Assembly (NCBI GenBank): GCA_021927905.1
Contig: BLLK01000062.1
Span: 1 to 64,000, forward strand
Length of the DNA: 64,000 nucleotides
Source: Chaetoceros tenuissimus
Taxonomy: Eukaryota > Bacillariophyta > Thalassiosirophyceae > Chaetocerotales > Chaetocerotaceae
Direction of reading: 5' to 3'
Each line of letters begins with the position of its first letter. Positions within the stretch are counted from its first letter, which is position 1. Below the pieces are notes generated by a model. It was not told where the DNA came from. It ran no database searches and saw only the letters and a program-made list of their open reading frames with translations. Positions 13,401 to 24,354 of the stretch are shown in pieces. The position numbers and the translations under genes are program-made.

Positions 13401-15769
13401 TGTCCATTTAATCCAATTTGCTTCACTGTATTCCCAAAAGCATCCTTTCGGCCATCAGTCAAGGTCGAACTGTTTAGACATTGCCCACTACATATTATAA
13501 AGACCATTGTAGATTTCAAGGGTTCTGCGCTTGGATTTGAGGACGGCATCAAAGAAACAGATGGTTGTGATGATGGCAGATCCGACGGTTGAAGAGAAGG
13601 TGCGCGGCTTGGTGCAGAACTTGGACCTGATGAAGGTTGCAAGGATGGTTCTGACGACGGTTGCAAGGAAGGTTCTAATGTGATTGTTGGTGTAGAACTT
13701 GGAAGTTTGGATGGTTGCAATGATGGATGATCAGACAAACTAGGTTCAAAAGACAAGCTCGGTTCTGCTGAGGGAAGTTGAGATTTGCTAGGCTGAGATG
13801 ATGGGAAAGAGCTTGGTAAAGCAGATGGCATCGCTGACGGAAGCAAACTTGGTTCATCAGATGGTACGTCTGAAAGAATAACCGAAGGTACGTCCATGAA
13901 ACATTGAGACAAAAAAAAACATTGCAGTTAGTAAAAGAAAAATGACAAGCATAGATAAACACACGCAAAAGTCAGAGTCATAGCAAAAGCCAACAACTAA
14001 GACAAAAAATAAAGTCATCTCTATTTCCATCAAAGCCATAGCCTTGCGAAACAACAACGAATCAAGATACAATCCCCATTCACTCACCGCTTGGTTTGTC
14101 GGATGGCGTCGATGACGGAAGCAAAGATGGCTGGTCCGAAGGTACATCAGACGGAGTATCCGAAGGTACGTCTATGAAACATTGAGACAAAAAAAACATT
14201 GCAGTTAGTAAAAGAACGACAAGCATAGACAAACACCCGCAAAAGTCATAGCCATAGCTGAAGCAAAAGCCAACTACTAAGACAAAGATAAAGCAAAAGC
14301 CAAAGTCATCTCCATTCCCATCAAAGCCATAGTCTTGCAAAACAACAACGGATCAAGATACAATCCTCATTCACTCACCGCTTGGAATGTCAGATGGCAT
14401 CGATGAAGGGAACAAAGAAGGCTGGTCTGAAGGTATGTCTGTTGATCATTGAAAGAAAAAGAAGCATTAGAGTTATTAAAACCCCAGCACTACACCGACT
14501 CGAATTTCTGTAACATTACTTACCAGAAGGTACTGTAGATGGCTCATTGGACGGAATCAGTGAAGGCTCCAAAGATGGAAGTAGACTCGGCAAGCTCGAA
14601 ACTGAAGGTTTGTTACTAGGTTGAGATGATGGTGTAAGAGATGGAAACACTGAAGGTTGTGTGGAAGGAAGTTTGCTGGGTTGAGATGTTGGTGAAGAAC
14701 TTGGATATAAGGATGGTAGATCAGTCGGTGAAATTGATGGTGCAGTAGAAGCGACGTCAATTGAGTTGATGGTCAAATCAAACTCATTCAGGTCGTTTTC
14801 AATCTCCTGTATATTATTTTTCAAGATATTGGCAATTGTGTTGGGATCAGGGATTTCTCCCTCGGCATCATTTTCAAATTCAATAGTAATGACCACTGTA
14901 TTTTGCTTCAACTCTTTTTGATCTTTTTTCAAAAGCCTTGCCTCTTGAGGCACTTTACAATCCAGACAGTTTCCATCTTCAAGATAAAATTCATAAATTA
15001 CTTCCTTGATTTGTTTTTCATCAACATCATCATAATAATCTGTGATTCTTTTTTTAATGCTCTTTGTTACTTCCTTCCTCTGCTTTTCATTTGCCTCACA
15101 AAAACTTGCGCAGTAATCCAATAAAATTTTTACATATTTGGGTTCAGTAGGAGATATGGTTGGAAATGGACTCACTGAAGGCTGCTGTGTTTTTTGACTT
15201 TTTGTGGATTTTTTATTTTGCTTCGGTGCCTTGGTTCCTTTGCCATTTTTCTTTCCCTTTCCATTTAGGAGAAGTTTGGTAACCTTGTTACTCTTTGGAG
15301 ATTTAGTATACTTTCCAATATCCTCATTCCCAACACGAAGAAGTGCAGTAATCATATCTCTTGGCAATTTATGCTTTTTACTACCTGCAGTAGAAGTTCT
15401 TCTTGTTGATTGAGGAGATTTGTCAGAATTTCTCTCAATTTTTCTTTTCTTTCTCTTGCTTCCGATATCAAATCCATTTACTACACTTCCAAATGTAGCA
15501 GACTTGCGAATTTTATTCTTCTGACCACTTCTTGATCTTCTTAAAGAACGGGAAGTAGAGATGTGCCCCTGTCCATGGCTACGACCCGAGCTTTCGTCGA
15601 AGTCATCATACATGTCTTTTGGTTTATCTTTGTTCAACTCAGTTTCCAAAAGACCACCACTGTTGCCATCAGTTGCAGTAGAAGGAGATGAATTGTCTCT
15701 ACCAAAAACTGGTAGACTAAGTCCAGTAAGGAGTGTTAGGCAAAGTAAAGAATATGAAAGGATTCTCAT
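1462..15769 (-). CDS. Giant secreted Pro/Ser/Asp-rich tandem-repeat protein
   Basis: Proposed exons on the minus strand: 15769-14524, 14438-14379, 14171-14088, 13869-2014 and 1957-1462, all with GT-AG introns; the first three junctions are phase 1. If the frame were continuous the protein would be about 4,580 residues. Residues 1-23 form a signal peptide (MRILSYSLLCLTLLTGLSLP), followed by a basic low-complexity stretch. Two copies of a CxxxC...CxxC domain follow, separated by PSxxPS linkers, then about 178 units of the type PSDIPSDVPSDQPSLLPSSM. The C-terminus (from about 2,240 down to 1,462) is Cys-rich. This points to a secreted or cell-surface, mucin-like or wall protein; its function is unknown. 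Clusters of 1-3 base indels shift the frame at about 12.06-12.39, 7.14-7.29 and 5.01-5.28 kb, with local excursions at 4.1, 7.75 and 10.24-10.57 kb. Either the assembly is wrong there or the gene is broken. Confidence 0.75.
2381..13040 (-). repeat. 60-bp tandem repeat array, about 178 units
   Basis: The 60-bp period is exact over long stretches. Each unit encodes 20 residues on the minus strand. Variation is confined to a few positions: SLLPSS, SSLPSS or SSVPSS; VPSD or IPSD; and rarely SAQPS for SDQPS. Unit types alternate in blocks, as expected from local duplication and gene conversion. The 60-bp unit has no stop in two minus frames and one plus frame, which produces long false reading frames on both strands. 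Confidence 0.95.
5010..5280 (-). other. Zone of damaged repeat units with frame shifts
   Basis: Four to five consecutive units differ in length from 60 bp through small insertions and losses, and the main frame changes here. Similar zones lie at 4090-4190, 7141-7290, 7740-7790, 10240-10570 and 12060-12390. Units on either side are strictly 60 bp. Confidence 0.8.
13870..14378 (-). repeat. Duplicated intron-exon module in the giant repeat gene
   Basis: The intron at 14378-14172 and the intron at 14087-13870 are near-copies along their length, including the start GTGAGTGAATG and the end TGTCTCAATGTTTCAT. Each is followed by a PSD-rich exon. In the downstream copy the acceptor dinucleotide is GG instead of AG at 13895-13894. 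A new acceptor 24 bases further on (TTATTCTTTCAG, ending at 13870) restores the same phase. Confidence 0.8.
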
Positions 15770-17850
15770 TCTTGCTGCTGAAATGTTATCTCTTGCTTGT
15801 TGGAAAGAGAGATGTGTTCGTGAACTGCTGTAGGGAAAACTGTCTAGTTTTTGTAACAGAGTAGATACAAAACTAGTTTTCGTTGCTCAATAATACAAAA
15901 TACTTGTCGTAATCAACGAATGAAGGATTTTGTAGATGAGTGAGGGAGCTCGTTTAATGTGTGAAGTGTTGTTAAACCCGAGCTTGTAAAATTGTCGAAC
16001 GGATAGCTGATTTTGTGTTGTGTTTGTGTTGTGGGATGCCAATAACCAATAATAAATTCAAGTCACGGAGCAAAATGCATGGAAATAGCTGTCAACTGGC
16101 TCCAGTCCTGAAATTTGAATCCACATATACCTACATGACATCGTACAAGAGCTTGTTCAAAAATAATTTGTTTGCGCATTGACTTGAGTCCCATCTAATT
16201 CAAAAAGCCATTCTTTCTCTCACACAAATCTCAAATCTTTCCTTCCTCTATCCTTTTTACCATAATGAATTCACGGATGTACTAGTAACATGGATATCAA
16301 CATTAGTACCACCACAAACTTCACCAGCCTCTCATTGAAAGATGGAGAAGATGGCAAAAGGACTGAGCACTGAGCATCATGTGGTCGCATCCTCATTAAT
16401 GTCTCAGACTTATTGATAATTTCTCGGTATTCCATGCTACCAACCTAATGCACCTTCATTTTTAAATCCTAGAATTGTGTAAGATACACACAAGACAGTA
16501 GTAACTGAGTTACAATAGTAGATTCGGTGGTCGCTAGTCTGTCCTTTCTTCGGGGTCAACCATTCAGAATCAATAGTAGGTAGCTACAGTCATGATGTCT
16601 TGCTTATTGCTACAAGAACAAGTGCTACTAATACACGCAGAGAATCGCTTGCTTGTATATGATGGATAACTTGATACGTGATAACTTTCAAGTTAGATGC
16701 AACAGTCACTGAGAAAGTTTTGGTATTGTTACGGACTGCGAAGAATAATTAGCTATGTCTATAATTTCTTCACAGAGAATGATTTTGAAATGCCCGTAGC
16801 TAAATAATTCTTTACATGAAATTTCTCCTTTGAACTTAAAGCATGATGAGAGACTTGACTTGCTTTTGGGAAATATTCTTGTATCCTTGATCATAATGAT
16901 GATGTCATGTTGTGTAAACGAGTTGCATTACAGACAGTACGAATAAGCGTCGGCTCAAGTTGGTCTTATGTGTTTATGAAATGTAGTGTATTAGAGAAAC
17001 TACACTCGATTCATAGTTTTAGTGATAGTAATGAATAGTAGAGAGAATATATTTTTTGGGAAAATCCTCAGAGTTACTCATGTTGCGATACGTACATTAT
17101 GTAATTTGCACACTCGAACATGGAATTCAGACCATATGTACTAGCTTCTTCAAGTTTCATATTAGCTGAGAACATATTTGCAATTATTTTAAAGGAAAGC
17201 GTAAAGTTTGAAATAGTCAAAGCGATGAAAATTACCATCAACAACTACTACAATAGACAGTAGTCTAGCTAGTAGCTAGAGTACGTACTATTGTGTTGGA
17301 AAATCGAAAAATCCATCCCATCGGAGCGAAAAGAGCTCTGCCGTCACCCTTTCTTGCAAGAGAAAAAGGAGTAAGTACAACCTATTTTTCTTTCTCATCC
17401 TGAGAAAAGATCAAAAATGAAAATGGATGTGGATTATTTGACAGATAGTTGTATAAAAATTAGAGGTTACACTTTAACTGCAATTATAAATAATAATTGA
17501 TTTTTTAAATAACATATTGTTCATATGGATGTTGTCTTGTTTTGTCCCTCGTAAGTCTAAAACAAAGCAGAAAATAAAATGAAAAAAATGTTTGTTTGAT
17601 CCTCCTCTGCCCTTCTTCTCCTTTCTCTCTTCTTTCCTTTTTTCTGCGTCAATGGAGAGGAAAGTTTGTCATCATAGTTTCATGTTTCTTCGTTTCAGTT
17701 TTTCTCTCTTCTTTTTATGTTGTTACGATTTGGTGTATTGTTGTTTGAACACCTACTTATCATCATTGAAACGATAGATCCTTGTCAAATATAATCTACA
17801 ACATTTCAGGGAGGTTGATTCCAAGCATCTTTTCAATCCCCTAAGTAATC
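15770..17850. other. Intergenic, about 2.1 kb
   Basis: AT-rich, with no convincing gene, RNA gene or repeat. It includes the upstream region of the giant repeat gene on the left and that of COX11 on the right, including a pyrimidine-rich run at about 17,600-17,720. Confidence 0.5.
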
Positions 17851-18834
17851 ATGTCCATGCACAAAAGTTTCTCATTCGCATCAAAGGCATTTCAGAAATG
17901 CACTTCGAAATTGGCACTTGGTAACACAAGCACTAGAAGAACATATTACAATAGTTGCATACTGAAGCAAAGCCAAAAGCAAGCAACAAAGCCAAAATTG
18001 TCTGCAGAAGAAGCACAAAGAAGGGCATATGAGCATTATCGAAAATCATCCACATCAAATTCCAAAGCGAATGAACAGAGTGTGAAAATTGCATCATATG
18101 CAGCTGCTGTTGCCATAGGAGCTCTAGGAGCATCATATGCGGCTGTCCCTCTGTATAAAGCATTTTGTCAGGCGACTGGGTTTGGTGGAACAACACAGAG
18201 AGTCACTTTATCCGATTGGGCAGAGGAAAGAGATAGAAGAGAAGAAAGTGGAAAGTCCAAGGTTAGTCAGGCTCTATGGGATAAGCTGATTGATATGAGT
18301 AATGTACCAAGAGAAATGCTACCTCAGAGTAAAGGAAGCTTCTCACATGGTCGAGGTGCAAAAACGTGGACTGATGAAGAAGCGGCTGAAAGACTGAAAT
18401 CACTAAAACCTGTAAAGGACGGAAGACTCATTACTGTACGTTTTGACTCCACAATTGGAGATATTATGCCTTGGTCATTTGTACCTACACAATTGGATGT
18501 AAAGGTTGTTCCTGGAGAAACGGCGCTATCATTTTTTACTGCAACAAATCACTCGGATAAGGCAATCACTGGGGTTGCGACGTATAATGTTCACCCTCCT
18601 AGAGCAGGTTTATATTTCAATAAGATTCAATGTTTTTGCTTCGAAGAGCAACGCCTTTTACCAGGAGAGACTGTGGATATGCCTGTATTCTTTTTCATTG
18701 ATCCTGAATACGCTGATGATCCACAATTGAAAAGGATAAACAACATCACATTGAGCTATACATTCTTTCAGACAGATGAAGATGACGAAGAAGATGAAGA
18801 CGATGAAGCAGAAGAAGTAGTTGCAGCAAAATAA
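17851..18834 (+). CDS. COX11: Cytochrome c oxidase assembly protein COX11 (CtaG family)
   Basis: An uninterrupted 327-residue frame. COX11 delivers copper to the CuB site of cytochrome oxidase subunit 1 from the mitochondrial inner membrane. Residues 1-85 are basic and Ser-rich, as in a mitochondrial presequence, followed by one membrane segment (about 87-108) ending in the conserved VPLYKAFCQATGFGGT. The copper-binding CFCFEEQ motif lies at about residue 268, and the C-terminus keeps the FFIDPE and LSYTFF family blocks. An acidic Asp/Glu tail follows and is longer than usual. Family assignment is secure; mitochondrial location is inferred. Confidence 0.95.
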   Translation: MSMHKSFSFASKAFQKCTSKLALGNTSTRRTYYNSCILKQSQKQATKPKLSAEEAQRRAYEHYRKSSTSNSKANEQSVKIASYAAAVAIGALGASYAAVPLYKAFCQATGFGGTTQRVTLSDWAEERDRREESGKSKVSQALWDKLIDMSNVPREMLPQSKGSFSHGRGAKTWTDEEAAERLKSLKPVKDGRLITVRFDSTIGDIMPWSFVPTQLDVKVVPGETALSFFTATNHSDKAITGVATYNVHPPRAGLYFNKIQCFCFEEQRLLPGETVDMPVFFFIDPEYADDPQLKRINNITLSYTFFQTDEDDEEDEDDEAEEVVAAK

Positions 18835-19109
18835 ACAAACTAATAATAATACGATATTTTCATATCTATTGAATTATGTCAAACTACAAACAATGACTCT
18901 GTGATGCTTGTTTTTCCACTTCAAAAAAGCGTTTTACATCATTTTTCTTTCGGCTCGCTATGGTCTGTCCGTATGTCCGCATGTGATGGGATCCATTGAA
19001 CTACTGATGACTACTGATTTCAAGTATCTTTTCATGTCTGCATTCCTCAATAACAAAATCACTGGACTGAGTACAGATATTGATAGAAATTCATACTTGA
19101 ACTTTAGCG

Positions 19110-20647
19110 ATGAAAATACTCGAAAAAGCTCTGCTTCTCGTGTTCGTATCGCAATGGAGCGTGGATGGATTTCAACCTGCTAGGGTGATTGTCCCACTTA
19201 CTCCACAATCCTCCTTGAACAATGTTTCTACACTTCCTTCAGTATCGGCGGCGTCAAAAATTGGCCCAATGCATATGACAGCTGCTGCTGCAGCTATGGA
19301 GGAGCCAAGTGAGGAAAATCAAGCATCATCTGGAGGAGAGGGAACAATGTCAGCTCTCATGTTCAACCTTGTGAAGTCAATTGTTGGTGCTGGTGTATTG
19401 TCACTTCCTGCAGGTATTGCTGCATTTGGAAACGCACCATCGGCTATGATTCCAGCAGCTGCACTAATCGCAGGAATTGGTGGTCTTTCTGCATATGGAT
19501 TTTCGTTGATTGGAAGAGTTTGTGCAATGTGCAAAGCGAATTCATACAGAGAAGCTTGGGAGAAATCTATCAATAAGGAAACCAGTATCATTCCTGCAGT
19601 CAGTTGTACGTTTAAAACTATTTGTGCAACTCTTGCATATTCCATGATTCTAGCTGATACTTTCAGAAGTATCTTTGCAAGTGTTGGGCTTAATTTATCC
19701 AGAACAAATACTCTTCTCAGTGTTACTTCGTTGGTTCTTCTTCCACTTTGTCTTTTGAAGAATCTTGCATCTCTTGCTCCTTTCTCTCTATTGGGAATTA
19801 TTGTAAGTATTTGATTTTCTTCTTTGCAAAATAACAATGTAGTTTCTTGACTCATGGAAGACTTCGTTAGGGTATGGTATATACAGCATTTGCAATGGGA
19901 GTTAGATATTTTGGTGGCGCATACTCTTTTCCGGCTGGTGCTTTTTTGGCAGATGTTGCAACAAATTTACAACCTTCTTTTGGTAATGTTGGTGCATCTG
20001 GAGTGTTCAGTCCAAATGCATTCATTCTCATTTGTATGTTGAGTACTGCATACATGAGCCATTTCAATGCTCCAAAGTTTTACAATGAGTTGAAAGACAA
20101 TACAGTAAAACGTTTCAATCTTCTCGTGGGATCTTCTTTTGGAATTAGCATCATCGCTTATATCATCATGGCTGCATTGGGATTTTTAACATTTGGGAGT
20201 GGAAGTAGTGGATTAATTTTGAACAACTATTCGACTAAAGATACCTTGATTGGATTCAGTAGAGTTGCTGTGGCGGTGTCACTTGTATTTTCATATCCAC
20301 TTGCTTTCGCGGGCTTCCGTGATGGTGTTTTAGACCTTGCGAAAGTTCCTCAAGAGAAACGAACAAACAGTTTGCTTGATAAAGTCACTGTTGGATGCCT
20401 TTCGCTAATTACCTTTTTGGCGCTTACCGTCAAGGATGTGTCATTTGTTCTCAGTTTTGGTGGTGCTACTTTGGGAAATGCACTAATCTACCTCTATCCA
20501 GCGCTAATGTTTAGAGGAGCAGTGAAAAAGCTTGGTGACAAAGCATCTAATTCATTGAAGAGAGAAGTTAAAGTTGCCATGGCAAATGCAGGGCTTGGTG
20601 TGACTATGGGAATTATTGGAGCCAAGATGGCCTTGAAAGCATTGTAA
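19110..20647 (+). CDS. AAAP-family amino-acid transporter with plastid-like presequence
   Basis: Exons 19110-19802 and 19871-20647, with a 68-bp GT-AG intron in phase 0, give 489 residues. The multi-spanning core begins with the AAAP signature region (LVKSIVGAGVLSLPAGIAAFG) and continues through about ten hydrophobic segments. The first 20 residues form a signal peptide (MKILEKALLLVFVSQWSVDG) followed at once by FQPARV, then a Ser/Ala-rich stretch of about 40 residues. This resembles the bipartite diatom plastid presequence, with Phe after the cleavage site, so an envelope location is possible. The substrate cannot be deduced. Confidence 0.85.
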
Positions 20648-20835
20648 CTTCAACTCACATAAAAAAATAGAGGAACAAAGCTATAGTACTTATTAATAGA
20701 GATACCGAAATTGAAATTTTGAAACTTTTTAAAATTAGAACTTCATTTTTTATTTGACAAAAGTAATACAGTTTTCTTTCATCTTCACTTCAGCTGTGAT
20801 CCTTCAATAATACGTACAGTGTGAACATTCACGAT

Positions 20836-22056
20836 TTAAATGTTGGTTGGACTTGTCCCAGTCATTCTTGGATGCGCAACCAAGGCATTCTCAATGTTTC
20901 CATAACGATTGGTGTAAGTCTTGTACCACTCAACAGTCTTTCTGAGTCCATCCTCCCAAGACATCTCTTCCTTCCATCCAAGCTTATGCAATTTCTCGGA
21001 GGTGATGGTGTATCTCAAATCATTGAACTTACGATCTGGTACGTAAGTAATGTAATCATCCATCTCCTTTTCCTTTCCAAGAATCTTGATGAGACTCTTT
21101 GCAACCTCAATATTTGGAAGCTCATTACATCCTCCGATATTGTAAATCTTTCCAACTTCTCCCTTGTGAAGGATGCAATCAAAAGCACGTGCTACATCCT
21201 CAACGAAGAGGAAGTTACGGGTATTGGATCCATCTCCGTGGATGGTGACAGGAAGCCCTCTCAAGATTTGGTTGGCGAACTTAGGAATAAGCTTCTCTGG
21301 AAACTGGTGAGGTCCATACACGTTATTTCCACGAGTGATGATAACTGGAAGTTTGAAACTTCTGTGGTAAGACTTGACAAGGAACTCAGCTCCTGCCTTG
21401 GTTGCAGCATATGGGTTGGTTGGTTCAAGAACATGCTCTTCGTCCATAGGCTTAGCATCAAAATCTTCTCCTTCTCCGTATACTTCATCAGTAGAAACGT
21501 GAACAAAACGTCTCATAGTTGGACAGTTCTTTGCGCACTCAAGCAATACGTGGGTCCCGTAGATGTTGGACTGAGTGAACGCAAAAGAGTTACCAAAGGA
21601 GTTATCAACATGTGTCTGTGCTGCAAAGTGAAGAACGGTATCAATCTTGTTCTCCTTGAATACATAAGTTACAAGGTCGGAAGAACAGATATCTCCCTTC
21701 ACAAACTTGAAGTTAGGAAGATCCATTACTTCATTGAGATTTTCAATACATGCACAGTAATCGAGCTTGTCGTAAACTACAACATTGTAGTGTGGGTACT
21801 TCTTCGCCAAAAGGATAGCTGCATGACTTCCAATGAATCCTAAGTAGAGATGGCACTAGTGAGTAAACGTACATCATGACTAATACAAGCAAAAGGTTAT
21901 TCTCTATAGTTTCCCAGTGCTTTCAACGCTTGAGTTCTATTTCTACTCGTGAATCATCACACTTTCTTTTACCCTAGAAAGGAAATAACAAGATCTCTCA
22001 CCTGCTCCTCCGGTTAGGAAAATATTCTTCGGTTCGTAATCTGCTTCTGTCGACAT
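20836..22056 (-). CDS. NDP-glucose 4,6-dehydratase (RmlB/RHM-like)
   Basis: Exons 22056-22002 and 21839-20836 (intron 22001-21840, phase 1) give 352 residues. The short first exon supplies the start (MSTEADYEPKNIFLTGGA), and the join creates the NAD-binding GGAGFIGSH motif, which confirms it. Further on are HVSTDEVYGE (the DE pair typical of 4,6-dehydratases) and YAATK (catalytic Tyr and Lys). The family converts dTDP- or UDP-glucose to the 4-keto-6-deoxy sugar on the way to rhamnose and other deoxysugars. Length fits the family. Which nucleotide is used cannot be told. Confidence 0.92.
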
Positions 22057-22223
22057 ATCTGCTACTTCAATGAATTCAAAGCTCATTAAGATTCAATAAA
22101 TTATATCGTTCGTAAACGAAAGGTTCTGTTTTATGACCCTATTGAATCTGTGATGTGTGCTTTTTATTGTTGTTCTCTAGTTCTGTTCTCGTGTGCTTGT
22201 GTCACAGTTTTTTCTCCGCACAT

Positions 22224-22298
22224 GATACACATTAAACCTCACCGGGGGAGTCACATGAAAGTCTGAATTTTACCACCCCTCTACTCATTCCCACAAAA
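22224..22298 (+). repeat. Left arm of an inverted repeat flanking the repeat island
   Basis: About 75 bp, starting GATACACATTAA and including CCTCACCGGGGGAG and CATTCCCACAAAA, recurs in inverted orientation at 29438-29503 with small gaps. Confidence 0.75.
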
Positions 22299-23030
22299 AT
22301 TCAAACGCAAGGAGAAGAAGAAGCAACGGACACACACCACGTCTCTCTCTCTGCTGGAAGTAACATAAAAAGTTGATAACCAATAAACATTCCACCAAAG
22401 CGTATGGTGACTTCTATCTTTCTTGTTATATTTTTGTTGTTTCTAGAATGCATACAACGTAAAGAAGACGGGGAATGGCTTGTGACCACGTTGAAGGCCG
22501 GCCGGCGGAGGAATGTTTCCTCTCTACTACTAGTCATCCTCCCCAAACTCCACCTATGAATCAGCTACAATCAAGTAAAGGTGGTATTCCAAGAGGTCCC
22601 CATCTTTTCGGTTTTTAAAGAAGTCACGCGATCACTGCGCTTTATGCTTACATAGTTTTCTTTGTGGATTTTTACTTCGTTTTCTTGGTGACATTGATAC
22701 ATGTACCTCCAAACGTTTTGTGTATTGCTGAAATCATCAAAATTGAATTAAGTATACATTTGCGTACTATTATTAAACCAATATGATATTGTAAAACTTG
22801 GTGTTTTTTAGAAAATTACCAAAACAGTTTTCTTCTTTTCTTTCATTGCTCTTGTCTGTATCATGTTTTGAAATGCACTCTTTCACACTACAAGATAAGT
22901 TCGTAGAGCAGAACTTTTATATGTTTGTTCTTTTAGTCTTTGTATGCTTTCTGAACTAGTATTATCTATAATAGTGTGTTGGTGGAGTACAATCGATGTA
23001 AATAAGAATTACTTACTACTTTTAACGCGA

Positions 23031-24038
23031 GGATGGGTTTCGAGATCAATGTACAAACTTTGCATAAAAGTCTAAGACTTTTGACATCCGTTCAGGCGAG
23101 GGGCTTAAGTAACCCAAAAAAAAAGATAGTACCCTTTTTTATCCCTGATGTAGAAGAAGGTATTTGTTTGTCATATGTTTGATACGTACACACAGCTTTT
23201 GGATAAAAATGTTTTTTCAATACAGTTTTCATGTTCTTCTAAATAATTGATGTAACATGAGAATTAAAAAGACAGTACATATTTCTACCATATTAAATTA
23301 TATAGTTACATGAACGACAGGTAGATTGTTGTTTTCTCCCTTAATAGATTGCATCGCTACCCATATCATCACTTCAAGTTCCCTAATATATGTATGAAAT
23401 GAAACCTTCAAAACTTGCGAAACCCTGAACATTCTATTAGATTAAGTATCAAAGTTTAAGAATGTTGAGGGTTTCTCAGGTTTTGACATGTTGATAGTGT
23501 TGATGAAAGCATTTTCGTTCAAGATTTTGTGTCACGTTGGTGGAATTCTGACTGACTTATTCTATTGACTGGTTCCTTCAAAACCTGCAGAATACGCAAG
23601 TTTGTATTGGATCATGTATCAAAGTATAAGAAGGTTCACGAATTTGTGTATTGCAATGGGTCTATCGAGGAAGAAAATAGATTTTGTTGAAGATGTTGTC
23701 TATTCTTCATGTCGTGTTGATGAAATTTTGACTGACTTGTTCTATTGTATGAAACCTTCCAAACTTGGTGATACCGCCGCTTTCTTGTAATTTAGACATA
23801 ATAGAAAAGGAATCCGTGAGTATCCCCAGGTTTTGAAATGTTTGTATTGGTGATCAAAGCAGTTGAATTAGATGCAATTAGGTGATATGTTTGTATGTAG
23901 CTTGTGTGGAAGCGTCGGTTGAGTTTTCTACTTTTTGCCAAACAAGACTCAATCAGGCTATAAGTTTTCTTGCAAAAGGGCTTAAGTAAATTAATTACCA
24001 GTCCAATAGGGATAGTACATTGATCTCGAAACCCATCC
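23031..24038. repeat. Inner repeat block: 24-bp inverted repeat around diverged ~175-bp tandem repeats
   Basis: A 24-bp sequence at 23031-23054 is exactly inverted at 24015-24038. GGGCTTAAGTAA occurs in direct orientation at 23101 and 23978. Between them, units starting CCTTCAAAAC recur at 23405, 23575 and 23755 (spacing 170 and 180 bp) and share TATCAAAGT and TGACTGACTT. No coding capacity was seen. It may be the interior of a non-autonomous DNA element. Confidence 0.6.
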
Positions 24039-24119
24039 GAGAGTGTAATAAGTAGAAAAAGACAATCTTTTTTTTCTCTAACACTTTTTGAAAGGTGGAA
24101 TCCGTTCAGATGTCAGGTT

Positions 24120-24335
24120 TGCTACAGATGGTAGCTAACGGTTAGGATAACGCATCCTGACCTGACATGGATTATGTTTAGCATTGGCAGAATTCTTTGG
24201 TTCTATTCTTCTTCCGTTACGTCATCAGAATTCTGATAAGAATTCTGTCTCTTTTATATTCGGAACAAACATTCTTTTAGGTAGCGATTAGTAACATAAT
24301 TCCCATCTAATTACTTTGAATCCTTCGTTGTATCA
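24120..24335 (+). repeat. Left LTR (216 bp)
   Basis: Identical by eye to 29191-29406; begins TGCTACAGATGG and ends GTTGTATCA. Confidence 0.95.
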
Positions 24336-24354
24336 CTAGTAATTACTATTCACA

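Noticed and set aside
13968-14340. Hydrophobic frames over the duplicated introns (VLVVGFCF...MLVVLLLTAMFF)
   Set aside because: They lie in sequence bounded by good splice sites and are repeated in both introns, so they read as open introns rather than membrane exons.
20821-21843. Plus-strand 340-codon frame
   Set aside because: Antisense of the NDP-glucose dehydratase, whose motifs are clear on the minus strand.
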